Below are positions 1 through 9,500 of a stretch of 64,000 bases of DNA, in pieces; the first letter of the stretch is position 1, and each line of letters begins with the position of its first letter. The position numbers and the translations under genes are program-made. Source of the DNA: Strix aluco (lineage: Eukaryota; Chordata; Aves; Strigiformes; Strigidae); assembly GCF_031877795.1 (NCBI RefSeq), contig NC_133954.1, positions 8,337,256-8,401,255 of the forward strand. The letters are read 5' to 3'. Under the pieces are notes generated by a model, which did not search any database, was not told the DNA's origin, and was given only the letters and a program-made list of their open reading frames with translations.

Positions 1-267
1 GGCCCTCACCTGGTTGAGCAGCCTGCGAGCGGTGAAGTAATAGTCCAGGTCTACGCTTTTTGGGTGGATGCCATATCCATCCAAGGTGTTACGCAGGTTA
101 TGAAACTGGGTCTGGGTGTAAGCGGAGCTCTGGCCAAGAATGATCTCCCGGAGAGGGGGGAGCTGCGAGTTCAGGTAGGTGTCCACGTCCACACGAACGC
201 CAATCAGGCTGAGCAGAATGGTGAACTGGATGAGGCCTTCGGTGAAATATTTCTTCAAAGAAAGCAT
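1..267 (-). CDS. NFE2L1: NFE2L1 (NRF1/TCF11), N-terminal coding segment, runs off the left edge
   Basis: Read on the minus strand from ATG at 267-265, 89 codons stay open to base 1 and end ...RRLLNQVRA. The start, MLSLKKYFTEGLIQF, followed by TILLSLIGVRVDVDTYL and a segment ending HNLRNTLDGYGIHPK, is nearly identical to the vertebrate NFE2L1 N-terminus. NFE2L1 is a CNC-bZIP factor held in the ER membrane. When proteasomes are inhibited it is retrotranslocated, cut and sent to the nucleus to induce proteasome subunit genes. The visible part is the N-terminal homology box with the hydrophobic ER anchor at about residues 7-24; the acidic, Neh6 and bZIP regions lie outside the window. A splice acceptor (CAG at 270-272 read in reverse, after a pyrimidine tract) puts the ATG two bases into the exon, so the 5' UTR lies in upstream exons. 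No break is visible in this part. Confidence 0.96.
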   Translation of the reverse strand, partial: MLSLKKYFTEGLIQFTILLSLIGVRVDVDTYLNSQLPPLREIILGQSSAYTQTQFHNLRNTLDGYGIHPKSVDLDYYFTARRLLNQVRA

Positions 268-272
268 TTCTG

Positions 273-1000
273 GTGGAGGAGAAAAGAAAACAGGTGGAGG
301 GTTTGGGAATTCGGAAAAAAAAAAAAAAAAACAAACCAACCACCAACAAACCAAACCACCAGCGTCAGATGAATTCTCCACACAACAGGTTGGTTGGGTT
401 TGTCTTTCCTCTGCCCCACTTTCAAACAAACAAAATAAAACAACAACTTCGGCGTTCAGGTTATCGCTAAACAACAGGATAAAAGTTTAAAGAACGTTCA
501 AGACTTTGGGTTCAGGACGACTTTGTTTTCCTGTTGAAATTCTGGAACTCAGTGGTCGGCCAGCAGAGTGTAATTAAAGATTTAAATCTCACGAAGCAAC
601 AAACTCTCCCCAGAAGACAGCCTCCACCCTCTCTTGCCCTTTTCTTTCCTCCAGAACCGCTTTATAACACAGACCATACAGCTCCATACAAAATCCACGT
701 GACTTACTGTCCAAAAACTCCACATACAGCGACGTCCTCTCGCCCCCCCAATTCCCCACGCTCCAGGACCGGGTCTGCTCCCTCCCACAACCGGCTGCTC
801 TTCCCCTCTTCTGGTCAGCGAAGCTTCTTGAATGAACCTTTTACAAGTCAAAGGTCCCGATCATGGGAAGGTCCAAAGACTCCTCCGCTCCTGGCCGCGA
901 TTTCATCAGCTGCTGAAATATAAACCAGAGAGCAAACGCGATAAGGGCGCCGACGAGGCACCACCCTAAACATTGCACATGGACCTACTACACCGGGAAA
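273..1000 (-). other. NFE2L1 5' intron / upstream sequence
   Basis: This stretch lies between the first coding exon and the CpG island. It is AT-richer than the rest of the window and has an oligo-A run near 316-331. The reading frames here are short and have no family resemblance. I see no conserved coding signal and take it as intron of NFE2L1. Confidence 0.6.
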
Positions 1001-2640
1001 CGGCGGGTTCCCCGCGCGCGGGGCGCTGAGGAACGGAGCGAATTTCACTCGAGAGGTGGATTTTCCTGACACAACACGGGCACAGCCACTCACGCCGCGG
1101 AGTTACCTCTGGCGACAATATTGTCCGTACTTCCCCTCCCTGAGCTATTCTTAGGCTGGTGCGTCAACTTCCCCCCTCTCTGAAGGAATCCAGCTCCGAC
1201 TCCCTTTCACTCCTTCGCCCCGTTTCCAGCAGCTCTACAAAAACCCGTCACGGGCTCGCCACGGGCGGCAGAACAGACCGAGGACTCCCGGGTTCGCCCC
1301 TCCCGCCGCGGCCCCGGCCCGACCTTCCCGGGCCGCCCGCCCCCAGCCCGGCGGGGCGGCTCCCGGGAGGAGCCGCCAGGCACCGGAGCTGCCCGCTCTC
1401 CCCTCCCGGTGCCGGGGGGGGTCCCAGCGCTACCGAGCAAGGGGGCGGCGGCGGGACCATGTGCCGCTCCAAACGCGCCCCCCGCCCCGCCCCGGGCCCT
1501 TTAAGACCCCCCCCACGCCTCGTGACCCGCCCCCCCCCCCGCCGCGCGGCCTCGCCATCCCCTCAGCACCGCCCGCCCCGCCCCGCCCCGCAGGCCCAGC
1601 CCGCACCCCCCGCACCGCCGCCGCGGCCCCGGCCCCTCCGCCCGCCCCTCCGCGCCGCCGCCCGCCGCTACCCGCTCGCCGCCGCCGCCGCCGCTCGCTC
1701 CCGGCCCCGCCGCCGCCGCCGGCCCCGCTCCCGCTCCCCGCCCTGGCCAACCACCTCCCCCTCCCGCCTCGCGCGGCGCCGCCGCCAATCAGCGACCGGG
1801 AAGGGGAGGCGGGACGGAGCGACGGTCCAATGGAAGGTGGCGGTGAGGTGTTGCTCCCGCCCCCGCCGCCGCCTGGATGGGCAGGCTGAGCGGCCAATCG
1901 GCGCGCGGATAGCGCCGCTGGCCCCCGTGCTTGGCCCGGCGGCCGCGCGCTGGACCAATCGGAGAGGAGAAGCGAGCCAACACGACCCGCCCCCCGCGGC
2001 GATTGAGTGACAAGGCGCCCGCCCAATGGAACGAGAGGCCCTCGCCGAGCGACGGCGACAGCCGCCAATGAGACGACGCGCAGAAGCCTACCGCCCGTCT
2101 GGGCGCTCGACTGGCAGCGGCGCGCACCAATCCCTGCGACGCAGAGACACCGCCCCTTCGCCCCGCAGCCGTTGCCATGGCACCGAGCGCCCCAGGCCCC
2201 CAGAGCAGGGCGAGGCCTGGGGCCGCCATGGCGGAGCCTCCATCGCCCCGCAGGCCCCGCCACCGCCCCGGGGGTCCGCCATGTCCCCAGGGCCCCCGAT
2301 CCCGACATCTCCTGGGCGTAGAGGGGGCTTCGGGCCTCCTCAGGGGGGCTTGTGGTGGGGGCACGGCTCGTCGGCCTCGCCCGCCCCCCCGGAGCGGCCC
2401 GCGGGCCTCCCCTGCGCTCCCCCAGGCCCTGGGGCCGGTACCGCTGCCGAGACACGACCCTGCCCCACGCTCGCCCACGGCCCTCGCAGGTCTCCGGCCC
2501 CGCGCAGGCGCGAGGCAGCCACCGGAGCCTCTTGCAGGCGGCGGGACTGAGTCAAAGCCGAACGCGGAGCTTCGCCTCGGGCCCTGCAGTGAGTCAGTGG
2601 CGGGGCTGGGAGCGCAGCCAGGGCATCGCCTGCTAACCCC
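1000..2640. promoter_or_regulatory. CpG-island promoter of NFE2L1 with seven CCAAT boxes
   Basis: The block is very rich in G, C and CpG, with many GC boxes. CCAAT occurs on the plus strand at 1785, 1827, 1894, 1955, 2023, 2065 and 2127, which are canonical NF-Y sites spaced about 42-68 bases apart. Two TGAGTCA motifs (AP-1/CNC-bZIP type) lie at 2548-2554 and 2590-2596. The island sits 5' of NFE2L1 (minus strand) and faces COPZ2 (plus strand), so it probably drives NFE2L1. It may also drive a divergent plus-strand transcript, like the human NFE2L1-DT. The exact transcription starts cannot be read from sequence. Confidence 0.7.
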
Positions 2641-3218
2641 GTGCTTTACTTTCTTCATTGCTCCAGCCCTTGGCTAATTAAAAGTCTTTCATTTCATGCT
2701 CCGGCAGCTGCCCAGTTGGCATACCCCTGCTCATTACGCCCAGGCCTGTTTTTGGGTTGAGAAAAGCGAGCTCTCCTGGTCGGCTGCTCCTCGCCCGTGG
2801 CGGTGGGAGCTGCTGGAGGTGCAAATGGTTGTGTCAGAGAGATGTAACGCCGTGGGGAGGGGGAGAGCCCGGAGCGGGGGACTCCGTGCCCCTGGGTGCT
2901 GATGCTTGGAGTAGGACGGGGCTCCCCACCTCACAGACAGAGCTGTTGCCTTTGAGCTGCTCAAAACCACCTGCCAGGGACTGTCCGTGTGTCTGGCTGT
3001 CACTTGTCTGCCCAAAACAAGTCGCTCTGTCCGTGGGTCTCTCCACAAGCACCGCTGCTAATCATGGGGGAACCCGCTGCCCAGTTTGAGTTTGACTGAA
3101 CAACCGAGGTCTCGACTTTCGATGCCTTTTGAGACAGTAACTACCCAGCAAAGGTGAGGGAAAGGCTGCAACTCATCCCAACCACCTCACCTGGTGCCTG
3201 AGGACCTGCGCTGCGCAG

Positions 3219-3407
3219 CCGGTGGCTCTGAAACCACTCGACAAAAAGCGCCAGGATCTCCTGTCAGAGCTGCAGGAGCAGAGGCAGAAAGGTGCTGCGA
3301 ATGGCCGCAGGAACGGGGCCAGCGTCAGGCCCCCGTCCCGTCCTCACCTCTCCGGAATGATCAACCACCAGATCACCAAGAACTCTGTAAACTATTTAAA
3401 TAAATAA
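3219..3407 (+). CDS. possible terminal exon of an unrecognised plus-strand gene
   Basis: After a possible acceptor (...CGCAG at 3214-3218) a frame reads PVALKPLDKKRQDLLSELQE, then a basic stretch, and ends INHQITKNSVNYLNK followed by TAA. The stop overlaps AATAAA, so stop and poly(A) signal coincide. The composition (K, Q, N, L, charged helix) is unlike the proline/arginine-rich spurious frames nearby. I do not recognise the family. It lies downstream of the CCAAT array and in its direction, so it could be the last exon of a divergent transcript from the NFE2L1 promoter. It could equally be a chance frame in a noncoding RNA. Confidence 0.3.
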   Translation, partial: PVALKPLDKKRQDLLSELQEQRQKGAANGRRNGASVRPPSRPHLSGMINHQITKNSVNYLNK

Positions 3408-3837
3408 GCACGGAGTGAAGTCGGTGTTAAAACCGTCGCCTCTGAGCAGGTTATTTATACCTTCCCCATCGATCGATCGACGCGGGCTTCCTGCCCAAAT
3501 CAATGCCAGCACCCACGGGGCGAGGGGCAGCCCCTGCCAGACCTGGCAGCGAAGGCGGGCAGGTAGGAGGTAAGGGCAGGCGGGCAGCACCACCCCTGCC
3601 TGCTATTCCTGCAACACTGCAGCTGCCCGGAGCGGCCGCAGCTGCCAAAACCAGACACCCTCTTCCCTGCCCCAGAAACTCGCCGGGACAAACAGGATGC
3701 CAGAGACAATAGTTCATCTGAAAAAACGTGGAAAATGAGCGTGGGCTCCGACGCCTCGCAGCGGGGTGAGGTTTCCCAGCCGTGGGTGTCTTCCCAGGGC
3801 AGCGGCGTGAGCAGAAACCCCTTCTTTTTGCCAAGAA

Positions 3838-3893
3838 ATGTTGGATTAGATGATCCTTGAGATCCCTTCCAGCCTGGTTTTCTGATTCTTTAT
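3838..3893 (+). mobile_element. CR1 LINE 3'-end fragment
   Basis: The sequence TTGGATTAGATGATCCTTGA followed by TCCCTTCCAGCC and a TTCTGATTCTTTA end is the typical 3' terminus of avian CR1 non-LTR retrotransposons. Only the last ~55 bases are present. It is more diverged than the longer CR1 copies in this window, so it is probably an old insertion. Confidence 0.75.
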
Positions 3894-5417
3894 GGCAAGG
3901 ACCAAGCTTGCAGGCACAGCTGAGAGACGGGGGACAGGCTGAGCATCCCCCCAAACCCGGATAGCCCCAACACTGCGAGCAGGGAAGCTCCAGAGCATCC
4001 AGGGAGACAGGCACGACAGGGAAAAGGAACCGGAGTGGCCAGGGGAAGGTGGTGAGGAGCCTCGAAGCACCCAGATCCGAGCGATTTTGGGTCATGGGCT
4101 TGCCCTGCCCCGGTTGCTCCGTCTCACTAATCTCCTCCTGGAAAACAAGCCACAAAACACCCACAAAAGCCGGGGTGCGGCCCCGGCCTATGTCGTGCCA
4201 CAACCGGCAATTTGCTGAGGCAACGGCGGCGGCCCCGGCACAGCCCCACTGCCAGAGCGGTTCCCCCTCGATCCCGAGAGCCACCGCTCAGCACATTTCA
4301 CACCGGGTGAGAAATTTGGGGGCGCTGCCATCCCCGAGGGGTTTGCAGTAGAGCTGCCTCCCTTGAGAGCTTTATTCGAGCACCGTCTCCCTGTCCCCCC
4401 TCTGCTGCACCCCACGGGGATAAACCGGCTGTATGGGAGCGTCCTAAAAACCTCCCCAGGGCTGTGGTCAGCCTCCCGCCAGCAACCCGAGCCGGGCTGC
4501 CCCTCGCAGGGTTATTTTTAGTGTGTGCCCCCCCCGGGAATATTTGGAGGGCTGGCAGGCGTCCCTGTGCCCGGCTCCTCGGGCAGGCAAAAGCCTTTTG
4601 GTGCCTTGTGCTGACGAGGGGGGGCATGGCGCCCCTTCCCCACTGCTCCCCCAGGAATACTGCCCCCCCTCCACTTTCTTTTCAGCTGGTGGGGACACTT
4701 GGGGACAGCCTGGGGCAAGCAGCATCCCACCGCCCCCCCCCCCTGCCCCCCCCTCCTTCGAGGCCCTGGCCCAGGCTCCCCTGTGGGCTCAGCCCCTGGG
4801 CATGGGTGGGTCGGGGGGGGGGGGGCTGTGCCCCAAGGCTGGGATCACCTGTGATGGCACCTAGTGGGGTACCGACCCCCCCCAGCAGAGGCCAAATCCT
4901 GCATCAGGGATGTGCTTGCACCCACCGGTGGGACCCCACATTCCTAGGACCCCCCACCCGCCTCCCCCTGCTCACTCCAGGGGGGGGGGGTGACCCCAAG
5001 TTAAATACAGTAGAGGTTAGGGGCGGGGTGACCCCCCTGTCCCACTGCTGAGCCGTCTTCCCCCTCTGGGACTTCCCTGAACCCCTTAATTCGAGGTGTG
5101 TGGGGGTCCCAGTCCCCGTCCCACCCCACTGCCCCCCCCCCATCAGTCCTTTCCCAAAGGAGGTGCCTGTGTGTGGGAGGGGGGCACTGGGGGAACAGCC
5201 CCTCATGGCCGCACATGTGGCCCCCCCTGTTCCCCCACTGCCTCCATGCAGCACGCTGGGGTGCGGGACCCCCCCCGCCCAGGGGACACCCCCCCCCTTT
5301 CCCCCGTGCTGCTGAGCCCGGGGTGCAGGGGGACAAGGCTGTGGGTGCGGGGAGGAGTCGGGGTGCGGGGCTGGGGGGGCCGGGGCGGAGCGGGCCGGGG
5401 GGGCGGGGTGGCGAGTC
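3894..5417. other. intergenic stretch upstream of COPZ2
   Basis: GC-rich DNA with G and C homopolymers and no frame with recognisable family features. The last ~200 bases (5200-5417) are dense in GGGCGG-type boxes and are the likely COPZ2 promoter. Nothing else is supported. Confidence 0.5.
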
Positions 5418-8095
5418 ATGGAGCCCGCGGGACCGGTACGGGACCGGGACCGGGGCTCCGCAGCCCCCCCGGGAACTTCGTGCGGCTGCGGCAGGACCGG
5501 GGGAGCGGGGAGAAATGGGGGAAAAATGGGGGGGAACGAGACGGGAGGAAAAACAAGGGGGTAAAGAACATGGGGGGGAAACGGGGGGAAAATCCACGGA
5601 TAAACAGGGGGAAAAACGGGAGGGTGGGAAAACCGGGGGGGGATGGGGATAAATGGGGGTGAGCGGGGGGAAATGGGAGGGGAAGGGGCTGGTGGTGGGA
5701 GGAGGGGGCAGAGGAGGGGGACCATGGTGAAATGGGGGAGATGGGGGACAGGGAGTGGGGGAGTGGGGGGAGAGGGGAGAAATGGGAAAATGGGAAGAAG
5801 AGGGGAAATGGGGAAACGGATCTGGGGGGAATGGGGAGAAACGGGTGGGGGCAGGACAGGGAGCAGGGGCACGGGACAGGGGAGCAAAGAGGGTCCCCAG
5901 TATCCAGACCTTGGAGGGGGGGGAATCCAGGGTGGGCTGGGGGTGGCCGGACCCACACGGGGCTGAGCCCCTTGGGCCACGGCCCCCCTCCCCCAGGAGC
6001 CCTCCCTGTACACCGTGAAGGCGCTGCTCATCCTGGACAGCCTCGGGCAGCGTCTCCTGGCCAAGGTGAAGCCCCCCCCCGCGCCCCCCCCCCCGGCCTC
6101 AGTTTCCCCAGGGGATGCTGCCCAAGTCCCCCAGCCCCCCAACCTCAGGCATCTCCCCGCTGCCAGGCTGAGGGGTCTTGGGGGGGGCGGGGCCTGGCGG
6201 TGACCTTCGGGGGGGGCCCAGTGTGGGTTTGGGGGTCCTGGCACACACCTGCCCCCCCCCCGACCCCCCAGTACTACGACAGCACCTTCCCCACGGCCAA
6301 GGAGCAGGCGGCCTTCGAGAGGAGCATCTTCCTCAAGACCCACCGGGCAGGTGGTGAGTTGGGGAAGGTCCCTCTCAGGAGCTTTTGCAATCACGGGGGG
6401 GGGACACAGTTGCAAAAAATTTAATGCTGGAGTCCGGGGGGGGCTCTAACACTGTCCCATGTCCCCATGTCACCCGTGTAGGTGAGGTGGCCTGTCTGGA
6501 AGGACTCACCGTCGTCTACCGGAGCAGCGTCGACCTTTTCTTCTACGTGGTGGGGGGCTGCAGGAGAATGAGGTACGGGGGCAGGGGGGGGCAGCCCCGG
6601 GGACCCCCGCAGCCTCGCTGACACCCCCAGTTCTCCTGCAGCTGATGCTGTCGGCCGTGCTCGCCTGCCTCCTCGACACCCTCGGCCACCTCCTGCGGTG
6701 AGTCCCCGGCCCCAAACCCCCCGTGCCTCGAGCGGGGAAACTGAGGCAGGGCAGCAGTTTGTGTGAGCCTGGATGAAATCCCTGTCCCCTAAAACCCCGG
6801 CTGGGAGGGGGGGGTCAGTGCTCCTTTGGGGTAGTGTGGGGGGGGGGGGTGTCCGGGTCCCAGCACCTCCCATGGGACCCCAGGCCGTGACCAGGAGCGG
6901 GTCCAGCGACGTCTCCCACCCGCTCGCCCACAGGAGGGAGGTGGAGAAGCGCTGGCTGCTGGACAACATGGAGGGGACCTTCTGGTGGTGGATGAGATCG
7001 TGGATGGGGGGTGAGCTCCTGCTGGGGTGGGGGGACAAGCAGCCTGTAGCACTGGGGGTTGCAGGGACAGGGGGTGGCGTCGTCCCCCTGGGTGCTGGGA
7101 GGGGGGCTGACCCCATCTCTGGCCCCATCTCAGGGTGCCAAGGGGGAGCTGGGCACCCCGGGTTGCTGCCGTAGCTGCAGCTCTTCCTCAGGGCTTTGCA
7201 CAGAGGGAGGGAAACTGAGGCACGGGGCGGTGGTGCCCGGGGGGGGGGACAGGAGGGAGCCATGGCGGCGGGGGCATCCCGGGGGGACCGGCACAGCCCC
7301 GCGCTGCTCCGCAGGGTGATCCTGGAGAGCGACCCTCAGCAAGTGATCCAGCGGCTGAGCCTGCGGGTGAGTGTGGCCATTCCGCTCCGTGGCCTTCCTC
7401 CACCCTCCTCTGCCTCTCCCCATCCTCCTCATCCTCTCTTTATCCCCCCCTCCCAGGCCCGGAGCCAGCAGCGTATGGCTTCGTCCTCTTCGACTACCTG
7501 GCAGGTGGCTCGGAGCGGAGGGACACCGGTGGCCACAAATAGGCAGCACCGAGGAGGTGTGACCCCTTCCCTGTGCCCGGGGGGGTCCGCCCGGGGTGGG
7601 CAGGGATTGGGGTCGGGGTCCGGCCGCTGCCGGAAAGTTCCCAACCGTGCAGCCTCGTGAGCACCGCACAGGATGGGTGCTGAGGGGCTGCTCCCTGTGT
7701 CGGGGCACCCACTGGGTCCCCTTCACCCCAGCACCCCACTCCTGGTCCCCTTCCCTCCCCCAGGTTGATGCCAACCCTCTGTCCCAGCAGAGCGTGTCCC
7801 AGGTAAGTGCTTCGTTAGCCTCACTAATGAGGGGGTGGGTTGCCCAGTTTTACCCAGCAGGAAGGAGATGGGGGCACAGCCTGCGTCCCACTCCCGTTGT
7901 CACCCCAGCACAGGGTCCCACGCACCCCTAATTGCTCAGCACGAGGGGTACCCCCCCTTCCCCAGCCAAAGGAACCCAGGTGTCCAGCTGGGAAGGGCCC
8001 CCCAAGGTCAGCCTGGCCCCCGCCCCATCCCTGGGGTCTCATACCAGGTGCTGCAGCCCACCAAGGAACACATCAAGCCGTCCCCGCTGACGTGA
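5418..8095 (+). CDS. COPZ2: COPZ2, coatomer subunit zeta (zeta-2)
   Basis: The product is the small longin-fold subunit of the COPI coat, in the F-subcomplex with gamma-COP, acting in Golgi-to-ER and intra-Golgi traffic. Nine exons can be placed: 5418-5435 (MEPAGP), 5997-6065 (EPSLYTVKALLILDSLGQRL), 6272-6353, 6482-6572, 6642-6697, 6934-7010, 7315-7366 (VILESDPQQVIQ), 7764-7802 and 8048-8095 (VLQPTKEHIKPSPLT, stop). All have GT-AG borders in the phases of the COPZ genes. Two exons are each one base short: 6482-6572, at the G run before QENE, and 6934-7010, where TTCTGGTG replaces an expected TTCCTGGTG. If each gains one base, the product is 177 aa, the length of zeta-1. COPZ2 rather than COPZ1 is inferred from its place between NFE2L1 and CDK5RAP3. 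It could be a decayed gene, but sequence error is more likely. Confidence 0.9.
5436..5996 (+). other. COPZ2 intron 1: purine (G/A) tract, no recognisable mir-152
   Basis: Between about 5490 and 5900 the plus strand is almost all G and A, with repeated GGGGGAAAATGG-like blocks. In mammals this intron carries MIR152. Neither the mature core CAGTGCATGACAG nor its star strand is present here. Confidence 0.7.
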
Positions 8096-8387
8096 CAGCC
8101 CTGGGGTGTCCCCTCGGAGGAGCTGCTTGGAAAGGTGGGACCCCAGAATCAGGGGGACACCGGGCAGCTGGATACACGGACCTTCCCCGGCATCCCCCTG
8201 CTCCAAACCCCCCACCCCAGCCTGGATCCCTGGGCCGGCTCCTCCTCGACTGCACCCACCACCTCCAGAGGCCCCTTCCCAGGTCTCGTATCCACCCCCG
8301 GAATTAATAATATCAAGGAAAAATTAAGCACTAATGAAGGAGAATTGATTCGCCGTTCCCGCTCGCTCCCAGCCGAAGCTGGCCATA

Positions 8388-8393
8388 AATAAA
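8388..8393 (+). terminator. COPZ2 poly(A) signal AATAAA
   Basis: This is the first AATAAA after the COPZ2 stop, about 290 bases downstream, followed by a T-rich stretch and G/T-rich DNA. Confidence 0.75.
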
Positions 8394-8836
8394 GTTTTCC
8401 TCCCCAATTTGGTGTCTCTCTCCTTCAGCTGTGTCGGGGTAGTGGGTCCCTGTGGGTACATCACCCATCAAGGCCGGGCTTTGGGGCTCTTTCGCTTTTT
8501 GCTGTGTTTTCTGTGGAGGAAAAGGCGACGTTTATGGGGTTTTCTGTTAAATTGAACTCTCACCGGGTCATAATTTTAACCCACCACAGATCAACAGGGT
8601 CCCCACAGGGTGGCCTGGGGCTGGCAGGAGGCTGCGGGACCCCACCGTTGCGCTGTGGGTCTGGGCAAAGAGCAGAGGACACCCCCCCCCCCCCAGCCCT
8701 GCCCAGGGCGGGGATGGGTGCACGCAGCCGGGCACCCAAATGCTGCCCACCCATGGGTGCCCATGCGTGGGGCAGCTGCTGGGGTTGCACCCACGGGAGG
8801 GCACAATCTGCCCTGCCATGGTCATGCTGCACCAGC

Positions 8837-9262
8837 CTAGGGACCCCCCCACCTTGGCATCACCCCCTTCCTGGGAGCCCCCCAGCCTACAGACCCCCCA
8901 TCCTGGGGCACTCAGCCTAGGGACCCTCCCACCTTGGGATCACCCCCTTCCTGGGAGTCCCCAGCCTACAGACCCCCCATCCTGTGGCACCCAGCCTAGG
9001 GACCCCCCCACCTTGGCATCACCCCCTTCCTGGGAGTCCCCAGCCTACAGACCCCCCATCCTGGGGCACTCAGCCCTGGGACACCCCCCCCTTGGGATCA
9101 CCCCCTTCCTGGGAGCCCCCCAGCCTACAGACCCCCCATCCTGGGCACCCAGCCTAGGGACCCTCCCACCTTGGCATCACCCCCTTTCTGGGATCCCCCA
9201 TCCTACAGACCCCCCCATTCTGGGGCACCCAGCCTAGGGACCCCCCACCCCACCATGGCCCC
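8837..9262. repeat. minisatellite, unit about 80 bp, about five copies
   Basis: The unit holds GGGACCCCCCCACCTTGGCA, then TCACCCCCTTCCTGGGAG, CAGCCTACAGACCCCCCATC and CTGGGGCACCCAGCCTA. It recurs head to tail with scattered substitutions. Reading frames across it are repeat products, not genes. Confidence 0.85.
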
Positions 9263-9289
9263 TCCACCGCCTCTTGCGCGACGCTCCCT

Positions 9290-9500
9290 AACGCCGGGGA
9301 CGCAGCTCGGCTCTTGCCCGCCGCTCCCTGGCGCGGCCACGTCTGTATTTGCATATCCCCGGCCCCCGCCCCCGCCCCTTCCCTTATACGGTATCTGTCC
9401 CCGCCCCCTGCCCGCCTTAGCCCCGCCCCGCCCCGCATGCCCCGCCCCGCCCCGGACTGCGCATTCGCGATCCTGCAGCGCCACCTGCCGGCGGTCGGCG
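9290..9500. promoter_or_regulatory. small promoter-like CpG island with octamer and CTCF-like motif
   Basis: The island holds ATTTGCAT (octamer) at 9347-9354, a run of GC boxes, a TATA-like CCCTTATACGG at 9381, and an NRF1-like TGCGCATTCGCG near 9459. The reverse complement of 9476-9494, CCGCCGGCAGGTGGCGCTG, fits the CTCF core. It sits in the intergenic space between the convergent COPZ2 and CDK5RAP3 genes, with no coding gene attached. It may be an insulator or a noncoding-RNA promoter. Confidence 0.45.

Noticed and set aside
1159-2658. Long overlapping frames in the NFE2L1 CpG island
   Set aside because: Frames are open in several phases because stop codons are rare in CpG-rich DNA; no recognisable protein.
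4904-6415. 503-codon minus-strand frame opposite COPZ2
   Set aside because: Antisense to well-supported COPZ2 exons 1-3 and a purine tract; pure composition effect.
8837-9262. Regular direct repeats suggestive of a CRISPR array
   Set aside because: Units are contiguous without spacers, and the window is a vertebrate genome; this is a minisatellite.
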